Part shown: positions 10,518 to 20,714 of the stretch, piece after piece
How the letters are laid out: each line of letters opens with the position of its first letter
Numbering within the stretch: position 1 is the first letter of the stretch
NCBI GenBank assembly: GCA_032719365.1
Contig: CM064874.1
Location: 28,816,716 to 28,880,715 of the forward strand
DNA length: 64,000 nt
Direction of reading: 5' to 3'
Source: Prinsepia uniflora
Lineage: Eukaryota > Streptophyta > Magnoliopsida > Rosales > Rosaceae
Notes under the pieces: model-generated
The model's input: the letters and a program-made list of their open reading frames with translations, nothing else
Databases searched by the model: none
Told to the model about the DNA's origin: nothing
Program-made: the position numbers and the translations under genes

Positions 10518-11291
10518 TCAAAATACCAGTTGCCATTTTGAATGAAAGCAGGGCACCCACGGTTCTCTTACCCGAGCTAAGAAACTTCCATAAGCTGCGG
10601 CTACAAGTAGTCCTCTATCCCAACCCTTGAGTACTTCGTGGAAGTAGGTTAAAAGATAGCCTTCAGTGATCTCGTGAGTAGGGCATGAAGCACAGAGTTC
10701 CTTAAACCTCTCGTAATACTGGCTGAAATTCTCATCATGTTCTTTTTGCTTTATTCCAGTAATCTCCTTTCTTAAGACTGTAATCTTTGAGGCAAGGAAG
10801 TACTTGGTAAGAATTTCCTGAACCAACTTCTCCCAATAGTCAATATGATTGGGTGGGAAACCCAAAAGCCGGGACAACGGGAAAGATTTCAGCTTCATGA
10901 TTTCCAAGTCCGCATCATGGGGACACATACTACCAATAATGAATTAGAACTCCATCAAGTGTTTGTGTGGATCTTCATTCTTGATTCCATGGAACTTGGG
11001 TAGCTAATGAAGGACTCCACTCTTAAGCTCAATATCTTTCGTGTTGGTTCTAGTCTCGGGATACTGGATGCAGAAGTTTGTAGTGCCATTCGTATTTGCA
11101 CATGTTTGCTCCCAGATACTCAGAATTCGTGCCATGGCTAATGGTGTTCTGAGAGTCTGTTCCTCTTCTGAATCGCTCTTCTCACTTACGGCCTCAAAGA
11201 GTACTGGTGATGGAGGTCTAGATGAGCCGGTTTGCTTAAGTGCGGCTTTGAATGTTGTATTGCTTGGTGAGATGTCAAGTTGCTTTCTCAA
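10518..11291 (-). pseudogene. gag remnant of an Athila-like Ty3/gypsy element
   Basis: Two open stretches, 11291-11004 and 10928-10518, lie in the same minus-strand frame. They are separated by in-frame stops at 11004-11006 (TAG) and 10944-10946 (TAA), so one gag gene was broken by point mutations. The segment between the stops still reads as gag (LPKFHGIKNEDPHKHL). The second part has the capsid-domain signature: YWEKLVQEILTKYF, then LRKEITGIKQKEHDENFSQY, ERFKELCASCPTH, and a trailing GWDRGLLVAAAYG. Gag would build the virus-like particle in the cytoplasm. The gene is cut off after about residue 257, and no protease or RT follows. The clade assignment rests on these motifs plus the Athila-type PBS at 16409-16424. 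Confidence 0.85.
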
Positions 11292-12270
11292 CTGATCAAG
11301 CTTAGATTATTGAGCGCGCATGCATAAGCGCGTACCTATATTGTTAAAAAGAACTAAGTTAGAAGGCAAGTATACACAAGTAAGTAGCTAGTGAAAGTCA
11401 ACTAAAACAAGACAGTTGCTACAAAAGTTACGGTTAGTGTTAGGAATGTATAAGTTAAGGAAATCACAACTAGCAAGAAAATGTGAAGTATAAACAAGTA
11501 TAACTGACATAAATTTAAGACGGAATTAATATATAGACAAGTAAGAGATAATAAGAGTATGAGAAAATATAGAATGCACAAAATATGACATAATTTGAAG
11601 TCAAAAAAAGAAACAAATAGTCCCAAATAACATAAAGTATGACAAGTATGTACCTCTTATGTGTATTCTAAAAGTATGACATAAATGGAAACCAGAATTA
11701 ATAAAAAGTTACGGTAATGGCAAGCAAATGCATAAGTTCCAAATTCATCTAAACTAATGCAACACAAAAGTATCTACATGAAGAATGGTGTGAATGCATA
11801 AGAGAGAACTGTTAGAACCTGCACAAGATATAAGAGTTACGTGATAATTTTTGAAAGAATGACATGCGCCTTCGATCTTACTTCCCTAGATTCACTTAGT
11901 CTAGGGGGCCCGGTGATGAAATCCGAGCATCATGAGATCTCAGGGAGGGTATGCAATCTAATAATGCAATAAGTAAAGCTTTAGAGTGTCATGAATAACT
12001 TTCCCCTTTTGCTTCTCATAATACTTTCCTGGGCGTACGGCCTGTGCGTACTGATAACTACACTTCTACCATTCAACGTTAATCATGGTCAGGTGGGATA
12101 GATGTAACGCGAGAAATAAGGATAATTTTGAGAACACCCCGAAGCTAGCTTAGATAGGGTATATACTCCATTGATGTTCCCTTTCTCAATCCAAAACTTG
12201 TCACCAGTCATAACCCTCATAGACAACACGACCAATTGATGGAAGTTTAAGTGAATTACCAAACCCAAGT
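11292..12270 (-). other. Leader (5' UTR) of Athila-like element, part 1
   Basis: Between gag and the solo LTR at 12271. A-rich with recurring caagtata/acaagta words, like part 2 at 15027-16408. No coding region is seen. It contains tctagggggcccggtgatg (11900-11920), which marks nothing I can identify. Confidence 0.6.
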
Positions 12271-12771
12271 TGACAGGACCCGCCCCGATCCTTTCTGGGA
12301 CCACATGGGGACGTGCCCTGCTCCCATATGACACCCAAAATAATGTTCCAGTTTTAACCTGAAACGTTCAAATGCATAAAAACCAAATTAAAGTTTTACA
12401 TCAAATCCGAAATAAACAGATGTCAGACAAGGGATGCAATCCAAACTACAAGTTGCGAGCACGACTCTAACATAAACCTGCGGGTACACCGCCCAACAGG
12501 GGTTCAGGTACACAGAAGTGGATCTATGCCTCAGCCTCAGGTTCCTCCTCTACCTCGTTAGCACGACCTGGAGGGGTTACCAAAACATTAAGGGTGAGTG
12601 GACCGAAACTCAAGTTTATAAAATCATTTGATAAGTAAAACATATAATTTACCCCTCCGTTTTCCAAACATGCATGCAACCGAATTTAAAACCATCAATC
12701 ATATAATATAAACCATAAGGCATATAATAAAACCATAAACATAATTTTAGCCACTACACTATACACTCCAA

Positions 12772-12935
12772 TCCCGACATCCCCGATGTCTGACGTCCCT
12801 GACGTCCAATAAGGTCACAATCACAAGGCTACACGTGCCACTCGGGTCTCAATTTCCGAGTTCAATCCCCGAACCCTGTTCGGTTACAGCATCCCCGATG
12901 CTTAGCGTCATAGACGCTGGACGTTCTAGACGTCC
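12772..12935. repeat. Mini-hairpin array with gacgtc/gatgtc units
   Basis: Short self-complementary units (gacatccccgatgtc, gacgtccctgacgtc, cgtcatagacgctggacg). The LTR fragment at 62314-62463 has the same kind of array in the opposite orientation. Confidence 0.7.
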
Positions 12936-13569
12936 GTGACCACTCCGGGGTACCTCATCCGGAGGAGACAGTATCATATGGAAGGATCTATACAGTGCAG
13001 TACCAAATACATTTTATTGATATCCACATGCAAAACATATATGTATACATAGGTAAAATCCGAACCGATCGTTACGTTTCATCAAACGGGTCTCATGCCC
13101 AAATACCGTGAAACGTGCCATAACCGAAATTTCAATATCATCAAAACCATTTATTGATTCCAGCATGTGAACATATAAGTAAATCAGAAAACATTTAAGC
13201 ATGCAAGGGTTTAATGAAATCGGGTCCACTCACAGTACAATCCTGCTAGGAACCGAACGCATACCCTCGTCCTGGTACAAATGTACAATCCCTGCCAAGT
13301 CCAAAGTATTCGTAAAGGTCAATTTAAACCCCTAACATTCAACCATGAAATCCTAGGCTGAAACCGGCCAGGAAAAGCCGCCCGAACGCGCTTCCCAAGG
13401 CAATAAACCTCATTTTGACCAACCTAATGATCTCCGATCGACCCGAAACCACCGCCATTGGATCCGGATCCTCGAAACCTAAAGAATGGTGGTGGTCCCA
13501 CCAAAAACACTGTTCACACGCGCCCCCACGCGCCGATCAACGCGTCGGTCAACGCAAGAACAGTCCCTA

Positions 13570-13855
13570 CTGACGTCAGCATGACGTCATGCTGACAGTT
13601 GTCAGGTCTGACATGTCAGACTCTGACAGGTGCCACGTGTCAACACCCGATTGGTCCACCTCACAGATCTGACAGGCCACGTGTCAGCACGGCATTGGTC
13701 CACGTCACTGACATGTCAGTGACACGTGGCAGTCCCTGATTGGGCCATGTCACTAACATGTCAGTGCTGACTGTGCACTGACATGTGACACGTGTCGGCT
13801 CACGAGTGGTCCACGTCACCTGACAGGTCTGACAGGGTGCCACGTCATCACCTCT
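13570..13855. promoter_or_regulatory. Cluster of G-box / ACGT-core and TGACGTCA motifs in solo LTR
   Basis: Within about 290 bases there are two TGACGTCA sites (13571, 13582), four CACGTG cores (near 13635, 13679, 13723, 13789) and three CACGTC sites (near 13700, 13813, 13841). These are interleaved with copies of tgacatgtcag. The block is an imperfect tandem of ~55-bp units starting near ttggtccac. CACGTG and TGACGTCA are classic plant bZIP/bHLH sites. A regulatory role is inferred from motif density alone. Confidence 0.5.
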
Positions 13856-15026
13856 GTCCTCAGACGGTTGACCCGTATCTCTGCAACTCGGGTCGATCAG
13901 ACCCGCGATCATGACCCGGTCACCATTTCATCATTTCTCAACCATTTTCATTCTCGTTTGTTCCTACATACTCGCCTTAATCCCAGAAACAGTTCTAGCT
14001 AATTAAAATCAACAAACACAGACAGGATCGAAGGCTTACCTCGATGAACAGACCCGGTTCTTCCCGTCGCCGTTTATCCTCCGTTCAGGCCACCTCAGAC
14101 CACGAAAACAAGCCCTCTAGGTTCCTAACAGTCCATAGAACTGATTAGGATCAATTGAAAACAAAAATACGCGTTGGAATTTAAATTTCAAAATCTGAGT
14201 TTTTCAAACCGTTTCGAGTTTTGGTTTTCCTCCCTCGCCGCCGTCCACCACCGTGATCAATGCCGTCTGCCGCCTCACCAGTGAGTCCAGCCACTCACAA
14301 CGCAGGAACTAGGTGCTAATGCAGGTGTGATGGTTGGAAATGGACAGAATGTGGTGTCGGGTAGGAAATATATAGAAATGGAGGGAATCTGATCAAATGG
14401 AACGGATGGTCCAGATTTGATCTCAAGGATGAGATCAATGGCTGGGATGAAATCTGGGGGTTTCAGATCAATGGCTGGAATTAAAAGTTGGTTTAAATGG
14501 TATTTAATCCCATAGTGGATCTGATCCAATCTAGCCAATGGGTGAGTGACACTTGTCACTCACTAGGTGTCCTCCAATCAGAATTTCAGAATAAAATAAT
14601 CGACACGAAAATCGAGACACGAACCTCCCGATTTCACGTTTCTGACCATAACTTCCTCGTACGAAGTCCGATTTCGGCGTGCCGCCTGTCTACGGACTCA
14701 GGACGTCGAGACCTACCTAACGGTCCTTGAGTCGCGTGAAAACTAGTTGTCAAACGAAAAGTCAACATTTTCGCACCTGAAGTGCAAATTACGGTAATGC
14801 CCCTGAACTTCCGATAGTCATAACTTTTTCCCCGATCGTCCGAATTGGACATGACACCTGTCTATGAACTCGTGACGTCCCGAACTACGTCACGATCACT
14901 GGTCAAAGTCCATTTGACCCACTAATCAAAAAGTCAACAATTTGGTTATACCATTCACAAGGGTAAAAACGTCAATTCATACATTAAATTACAACATTAA
15001 AATCCTCGAATTTCCGGGGTGTTACA

Positions 15027-16408
15027 CAAGTATTTACGAACTCCAGCCCAACCTCATGTCTATAGATTCGAGTCTACGGTTTGGAGTGATGAAATTCACA
15101 CATTATGAAGGGTTAAGGAGAAAGTAAACAAAAAGGGCACTACATGTTTCCGAAAGTAAGATTTTGAAGAAAAATGGGCCTTGAGATTCTTGCAACTCTA
15201 AAACATCTAGTAGGAAACAATATTTACATGTTGAGGCAGTCAAAAATATATATATAGTATAAAATGACAAATTACATAAGAACAAATTATACAAGTATAA
15301 TTTTATGCACAAGTAATTATATTCACAAAACAAATTTACACTAACATATTAATGAATTCACAAATAAATATTTACAAGAACATAAAGCTACAACTAACAA
15401 CCTTTTTTCAATTTTTTTATATCTTATTTACAAAAATAAATCAAAATAAAAAGATGGAATCAAGTATAATGCACAATTTATGAACAAGTAAAATGTGTAT
15501 GCTATGAAACATAAAACATTATGAACATTTATAATATGAACAAGTGTTGAAAATAAGCAAATAATAATATGAACAAGTATAAAATTAAAAGTTGTGAACA
15601 AGTATAATAAGAATATTAAAACAAGTAAGTACAAGCATAAATATGAACAAGTATTAACAATTATAATATGACAAGTATAAAAATGAAAGTCGTGAACAAG
15701 CAAAAGTAACACATGATCAAGTACAAAAATAAGCAAGTCTAACAAGAACTTAAATTTACCTAAACAAGTGTCATATGAACAAATATAGACATTTTTATGC
15801 TAACACATATAAAAAACGAACATTTTATATACAAAGATTCACACTTTAACAAATCAAGTAGGCACTATCATAAACAATTTAAATCAAAACTAAGCCCTTT
15901 TTTTATTTTGAATTTTTTTTTATTTACAAACACAAATAAAAATAAAAATAAGAAAAAGTGAACATGTACAATATGCAATTTATGAATAAGTAATAAGAAA
16001 ATGAACATTATGTACAAGTATGAACAAAGATAATATGAAAACTATAAAAATTATGAACAAACATAAATGAAATTAAATTATGAACAAGTATGTACAAGTA
16101 TGATAGGAATTTAAATTTACATAACCAATTATAAGATGAACAAGATTTTAAAAAAAAATGAACATTTATGAACAAGTATAAAAATAGAAATGATAAACAA
16201 GTATATATGTACATGTGAAAAAAGGAACAAATATAATAAGAACAAAATGAAAATGAAGAATTATGATATAAATAAGTATAAGAATTATAAACAAGTGTAT
16301 GAAAGTTATGAACAAATAAAAATATGAACAAAAAATAAAAATTATAAACAAGTATAATATGCACAATTTATATACATACACTAATATATTAAGAAATATT
16401 TCAATTTT
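15027..16408 (-). repeat. Leader of Athila-like element, part 2, with degenerate acaagtata repeats
   Basis: A very A-rich stretch in which words such as atgaacaagtataa recur dozens of times at irregular 15-40 bp spacing. Antisense frames read as hydrophobic FYLFI-rich peptides, which is a composition effect, so I call no gene. It continues the leader from 12270 after the solo LTR and ends at the PBS. Confidence 0.65.
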
Positions 16409-16424
16409 CCCCGCAACGGCGCCA
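16409..16424 (-). other. Primer binding site, Athila type
   Basis: Plus strand ccccgcaacggcgcca, that is TGGCGCCGTTGCGGGG on the minus strand. This is one base off the usual plant TGGCGCCGTTGCCGGGG PBS (tRNA-Asp class). The LTR begins six bases further at TGATACACTC. Confidence 0.85.
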
Positions 16425-16429
16425 AAAAT

Positions 16430-18340
16430 TGATACACTCAAACTACACATTTAATTAAACCCGTAATTCAAGTATATATATTTTAAAACCCTTTTGTGTG
16501 ATTTTAGTGGTAAAGAGGGCTTGTTCTTATCCGGGGAAATTAGGGATATTAATAATGGTTAGTGAGAAAGGATAAAGAATAATCAAATAATAAATTAATA
16601 AATGAGTCAATGAATTAAAGAATAAATCAATTGATGAATTAAATGTATAAATGAATAAAGGAATTAAAGAATAAAAGAATACGAAATTAAAGGAATGGAA
16701 TGGGGGGTTTTTGAGAGATTGTAATCATAATGTAGAAAATAAAACAAGCAAAAACAAATATGAAATTAATTCTACTCCTACTTTAACATTTGTACAAGTG
16801 GACTTTCTTCAAACACAAATTCTATCAACACTCTAACATTTGCATAATTTGAACCAATCACGAAATCCTACTTTCACCACCTTAATCACATGTATACATT
16901 TTTCAATATTATAAATGCACCGAACAGTGGTCATAAACACTTATAAAATGATTAACCTACTATTTATGATTTGAATGTGTATCAAACATTTAAATATCTT
17001 CAATTCTCTACTAAGTGTACCGAACAGCGGTCATAAACACTTAGTATAGAATTGAAGCTCAAGCACTCAAATGTATGAAGTAAATGAGGTTCGGAGAGTA
17101 AAACATATGGTAATTGTATTCATGTATACAAAAGTTAAAAAAAAAATAGGAACATATATAATGAATTAAAAATAAAACCGAAACAATAACGAGAGTTTAA
17201 GCAAGGAAGAAGAAGTTACACTTTTGGAACCCAAGAACAGTTTGTGATTCCGAAAGTGGATGGAAACAATGAAATGTTATTCACAAGATTTTCTGACAGC
17301 AGAAGAAACCTTATGAAGATGGAGGAAATAACACGAGAATGGGAACATAAACTCTAGAATTGCAATGGAATTACTTAGCCTTGGTATTTCTAAAGGAAAC
17401 ATAAAATTGTATTCAAGAGCTCTCTAGGAAGAAAAATTCCCTAAACAAGGAAAATGAATCCCTATTTATAGGGAAGAAAAGCTCCTTAAACTTTAAAATA
17501 AAACAAAGTAAATAAAATGTACAATAAAAAAATTAAATAGAAAAAAAATGATGACTTAGTGGCTGATTTTTGGGGAAATGATTGCTGGAAAATCAGAAAA
17601 GAAGCTGCTAGTGTGACTCGGTAGGTGGGAGCAGCTGGGGCTGGTGGGTTTCAGTAGGTAGTTATGTGAATGGCTGAAATCGGCGAGCAGGCGCTGACAG
17701 AGGCAGGTGGGAGTTGGTGCATGCGCGTTGAGGAACAGTGGAATTTAGTAGCTCGCCTCTGAGCTGGGGGCGGGTGGATCGGCGCCTAACACGCTGACAA
17801 GGCATGTAAGATCGGTGAATGCGTGTCGAACGGAGTTAGGGTCATTCGATAGGTGCGCTTAAACGCGGATGGGACAGCTCGGCTAGTGCCTGTCGACGGA
17901 ACCTTGGGGCTGTCAAGTGCTGCTACGAGGGTTTGGGCGCGAGCTTTCGAGTCCAACCGTGGGTCTGGGCTTCTTGAATTGGGCCAGTTTGGCAGGAATT
18001 GAGACAGTTTGGCAGGAACTGGGCTTGGAGAAATTGGGCTACTAGGCCGCGGGCTTCTATGCTTCGAGATTTGGGCTGTTTTGGGCCTGCAAATGGATTT
18101 TCAATTTAAAAATTAATTTATATAATTCCACAGAATTTCGTCTATAATTTCTTCGTTCGAGCTCCGATCGGGATGATTCTTTCGCCAAAACGCTCCAAAT
18201 TCCAAGCTTTATTTAATTCTACAAAAATTCCAAAATATATATTATTTTCTCAAATTGTTTAATATTTTAATATTAAAATTCAAGTATAAAGGGTATAAAA
18301 TAATAAAAATTAAACCTTATTTGAAAACCTATCAAACTAC
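16430..18340 (-). repeat. 5' LTR of Athila-like element (incomplete at its far end)
   Basis: Begins TGATACACTC beside the PBS and runs about 1.9 kb. It is AT-rich at both ends with a G-rich centre (17560-18060). A 24-bp segment with cgaacagtggtcataaacac is repeated ~100 bp apart (16921 and 17021). Near 18340 the sequence switches to the mini-hairpin style of the other LTR superfamily, so the LTR is broken there by a later insertion or rearrangement. Confidence 0.65.
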
Positions 18341-18344
18341 CACA

Positions 18345-18860
18345 ATACTGGTCTCGGATACAGAGCCCTCGGCTCGATGTCTGAGATCCACCAACCAACA
18401 TTCACTTAGGATCTGGAGCCTAACTCGTTGTTTGAGTGGTTACTCACATCACACTAGTCTCAGGATTCAGAGCCTCACTCGACGTCTGAGACTGATCCTC
18501 CACCACACAATAACACCATACCGGCAACATATACACGTTCATATTCACAACATAACATCATTCATCACATATTTCTCAATTCCATGCATCAATCTGTAAT
18601 TCAAGTTTTGGATCTACGCCCAAAATCATCGGTTATGTCAAAATCTTGTAAAACACATTATTCATAAAACCATATGAATCTCAATCAATCCAATATCCTC
18701 AAAAGTAGATAAAAGAGTCATTTCAAGTCTTAACCAATTTCCCGAAATCCAATATAAGCCAAAACATAATATAAAAAAGTTCATCGTATAACGTGCATAA
18801 CAACTGGCCTAATGATCACATATTACATCAAATTATCAAATTATCAAACTTCGATATACT
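18345..18860 (-). repeat. Fragment of 3' LTR (antisense) of the next element
   Basis: Contains the self-complementary units gtctgagatcc...ggatctggag and gtctcaggattc...gacgtctgagac typical of the hairpin arrays in these LTRs, then sequence resembling the middle of such an LTR (cgtgcataac at 18797). Neither true LTR end is present. The inner part merges into an internal region near 18860. The boundaries are approximate. Confidence 0.5.
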
Positions 18861-20714
18861 CATCTCCTCCTGATGGTCCAGAACAAATCCCGGGTCCACT
18901 AACCAATACACAATCAGTGTACGAGTGGCAACCAACAACATCTATATCATCAACGTCATCTACCATCATCAATCATGGTAGAGTCCGAGAAGTCACCCAA
19001 AACGACTTCGACATACCCAATACGGAAAACCCGTATTCCACTCGTCACCTCAATCGCAACCTCTCGCGATTCCGAAGTTCCAACAAGATTGGAAACGACA
19101 TACCCCGGACATCAACCACGTGTCCCCGTTAGACTGGTTATGGACACATGCCCATTTACGACCGTATATGTACATCCAAAAGGATGTCAATTCATCCTAA
19201 CCTGATGTACCACTCTACTGAAAAGTCACAACAGACCCCTGCTGTGATCTGCAGTCAAATCTCTGCAAACCACCATATCTAACCAATTCTGACCAACTCC
19301 GGCCAACACTGACCAACTGGTCGCTAGTCCCCCATGACAGTACTCGATCCTCACGTCTCAACTACCGTTGGATCCTATCCAGTCCGTCACTATCCGTGAT
19401 TTACTCCCGAACCACAGATACCAATCATAAGTCCATCACGCCGGAGTCACATCCCGACTCGTAACTCACCGTCCTCACAATCACCGGCACCAGCACCAGC
19501 ACTAGTACCAGTACACCAACGCATTATCACCTGCACTGGTATCAACACACAGGCATCCACACTAGTAGCAGCACACTAACACCAGTATCAGTATCAGCAC
19601 ACCGTGTGCAACCTAACAATCCTGGATCTCCGCTCATACCAAGCGACGATCGCGTACCTCTGCGCGTATAGTAGAAACTCTGCCTCCCTCGTACCCGACA
19701 ACTCAGGGTACAGTTACCCTGACAGCTCATGCGAGAAAAGGAAAACGTTCCCCGAACGTCCCCGATTCCCAACAATCGTAACTACAACCAACCTGCTACA
19801 CACTCGTGCAGACCTAACTACCAGGCACCGCTATCGAGACCCCGCATCCAACGGAATCACTCACCCGTACCAAATACTCCGTATCCCCGCTCCGGGATTC
19901 CATCGACAAGTACCAACCCTGGTAACTTGTCCAACAATCTCTATCCTGTCGTAACTCGACTAAACCATTGTCGTCTACCAGGTCATCCATGACCTTAGTT
20001 GCACCAACCCACAACTGAAGTAGCACGACAACCAACTCGGTCTAACCGATACGTACAACCCTGACTGCGAAGTGCAGTCCCAATACAAGCTGACATGACT
20101 AGACCGACTAACGAATCCAAATCCGAATAGTCGTCCCAGTCAAACCACCAGTCAACTCCCATTTCCGAACCATACACATACGGTAGGGTTCCACGATCAC
20201 ACCTAGAGTTCCCCTGAACCCACCTGCGAAAAGCAGTAAAATCAACAATCTGACCGACCCTGCGGTCCGACATCATAAAGACGTCAATCCAATCCTACCA
20301 ACAATCCAACTCGGATTCCTCGAATCCGGTTGCTAACTGCCAACTGCAGTAAATCCATTTAACTCAACATAATCTGACCATCTAATGGTCACACTCCTAA
20401 CCAGTCGTCGGAATCGATCCTACGACATCGTGAAGACGATCCCAACTAACCGTCTCACGATCCAAAACTCTAATGTAATACTACGTTAAGCCTTCCGTAG
20501 GGTTCCACACTGCCAACCCTGACAGAACCATGGCAACCCCGGCATCGAGTGCCGAACCAAGGCTTGCCAATCCTACTAACTATCGTACCAGCACCCCGAC
20601 AATCAGGTTGACCACGGACTGCAGCCCAATGAGATATCACATCCTCGACCAGCATACATACTCCAAGAGCTCCGCAGTTGCTCGAATAGAGACAACCCCG
20701 CTCTGATACCACGT
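18861..20714 (-). other. Non-coding internal region of a LARD-like retrotransposon
   Basis: Lies between the LTR fragment and the PBS at 20698-20711. The style is like 1959-3240 read on the minus strand (G/T-rich, no frame longer than ~140 codons, no gag or pol motif). No polypurine tract or LTR start is found at its left end, so the 3' end is deleted. Short frames on both strands do not resemble known proteins. Confidence 0.7.
20698..20711 (-). other. Primer binding site, tRNA-iMet type
   Basis: Plus strand ccgctctgatacca, that is TGGTATCAGAGCGG on the minus strand, three bases from the LTR start at 20715. Confidence 0.92.

Larger units (their letters stand above)
12271..15026 (-). mobile_element. 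Solo LTR with exact 5-bp target duplication (CAAGT)
   Basis: Plus-strand ends TGACAGGACCCGCC and TTTCCGGGGTGTTACA. The flanks are caagt (12266-12270) and caagt (15027-15031), so this is a 2,756-bp solo LTR. It contains the superfamily motif set in antisense (CCTGGAGGGG near 12570, GTGAGTGGAC near 12595, CATGCATGC near 12669, GTCCACTCACAG near 13226). It also has a gatgtc/gacgtc mini-hairpin array (12772-12935) and an unusual cluster of ACGT-core motifs (13570-13855). It sits in the leader of the Athila-like element. Confidence 0.93.

Noticed and set aside
15428..16450. Several hydrophobic minus-strand frames of 94-118 codons that look like membrane proteins
   Set aside because: They arise from the A-rich repeat leader (T-rich on the other strand gives F, Y, L, I). 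No start context or family match.
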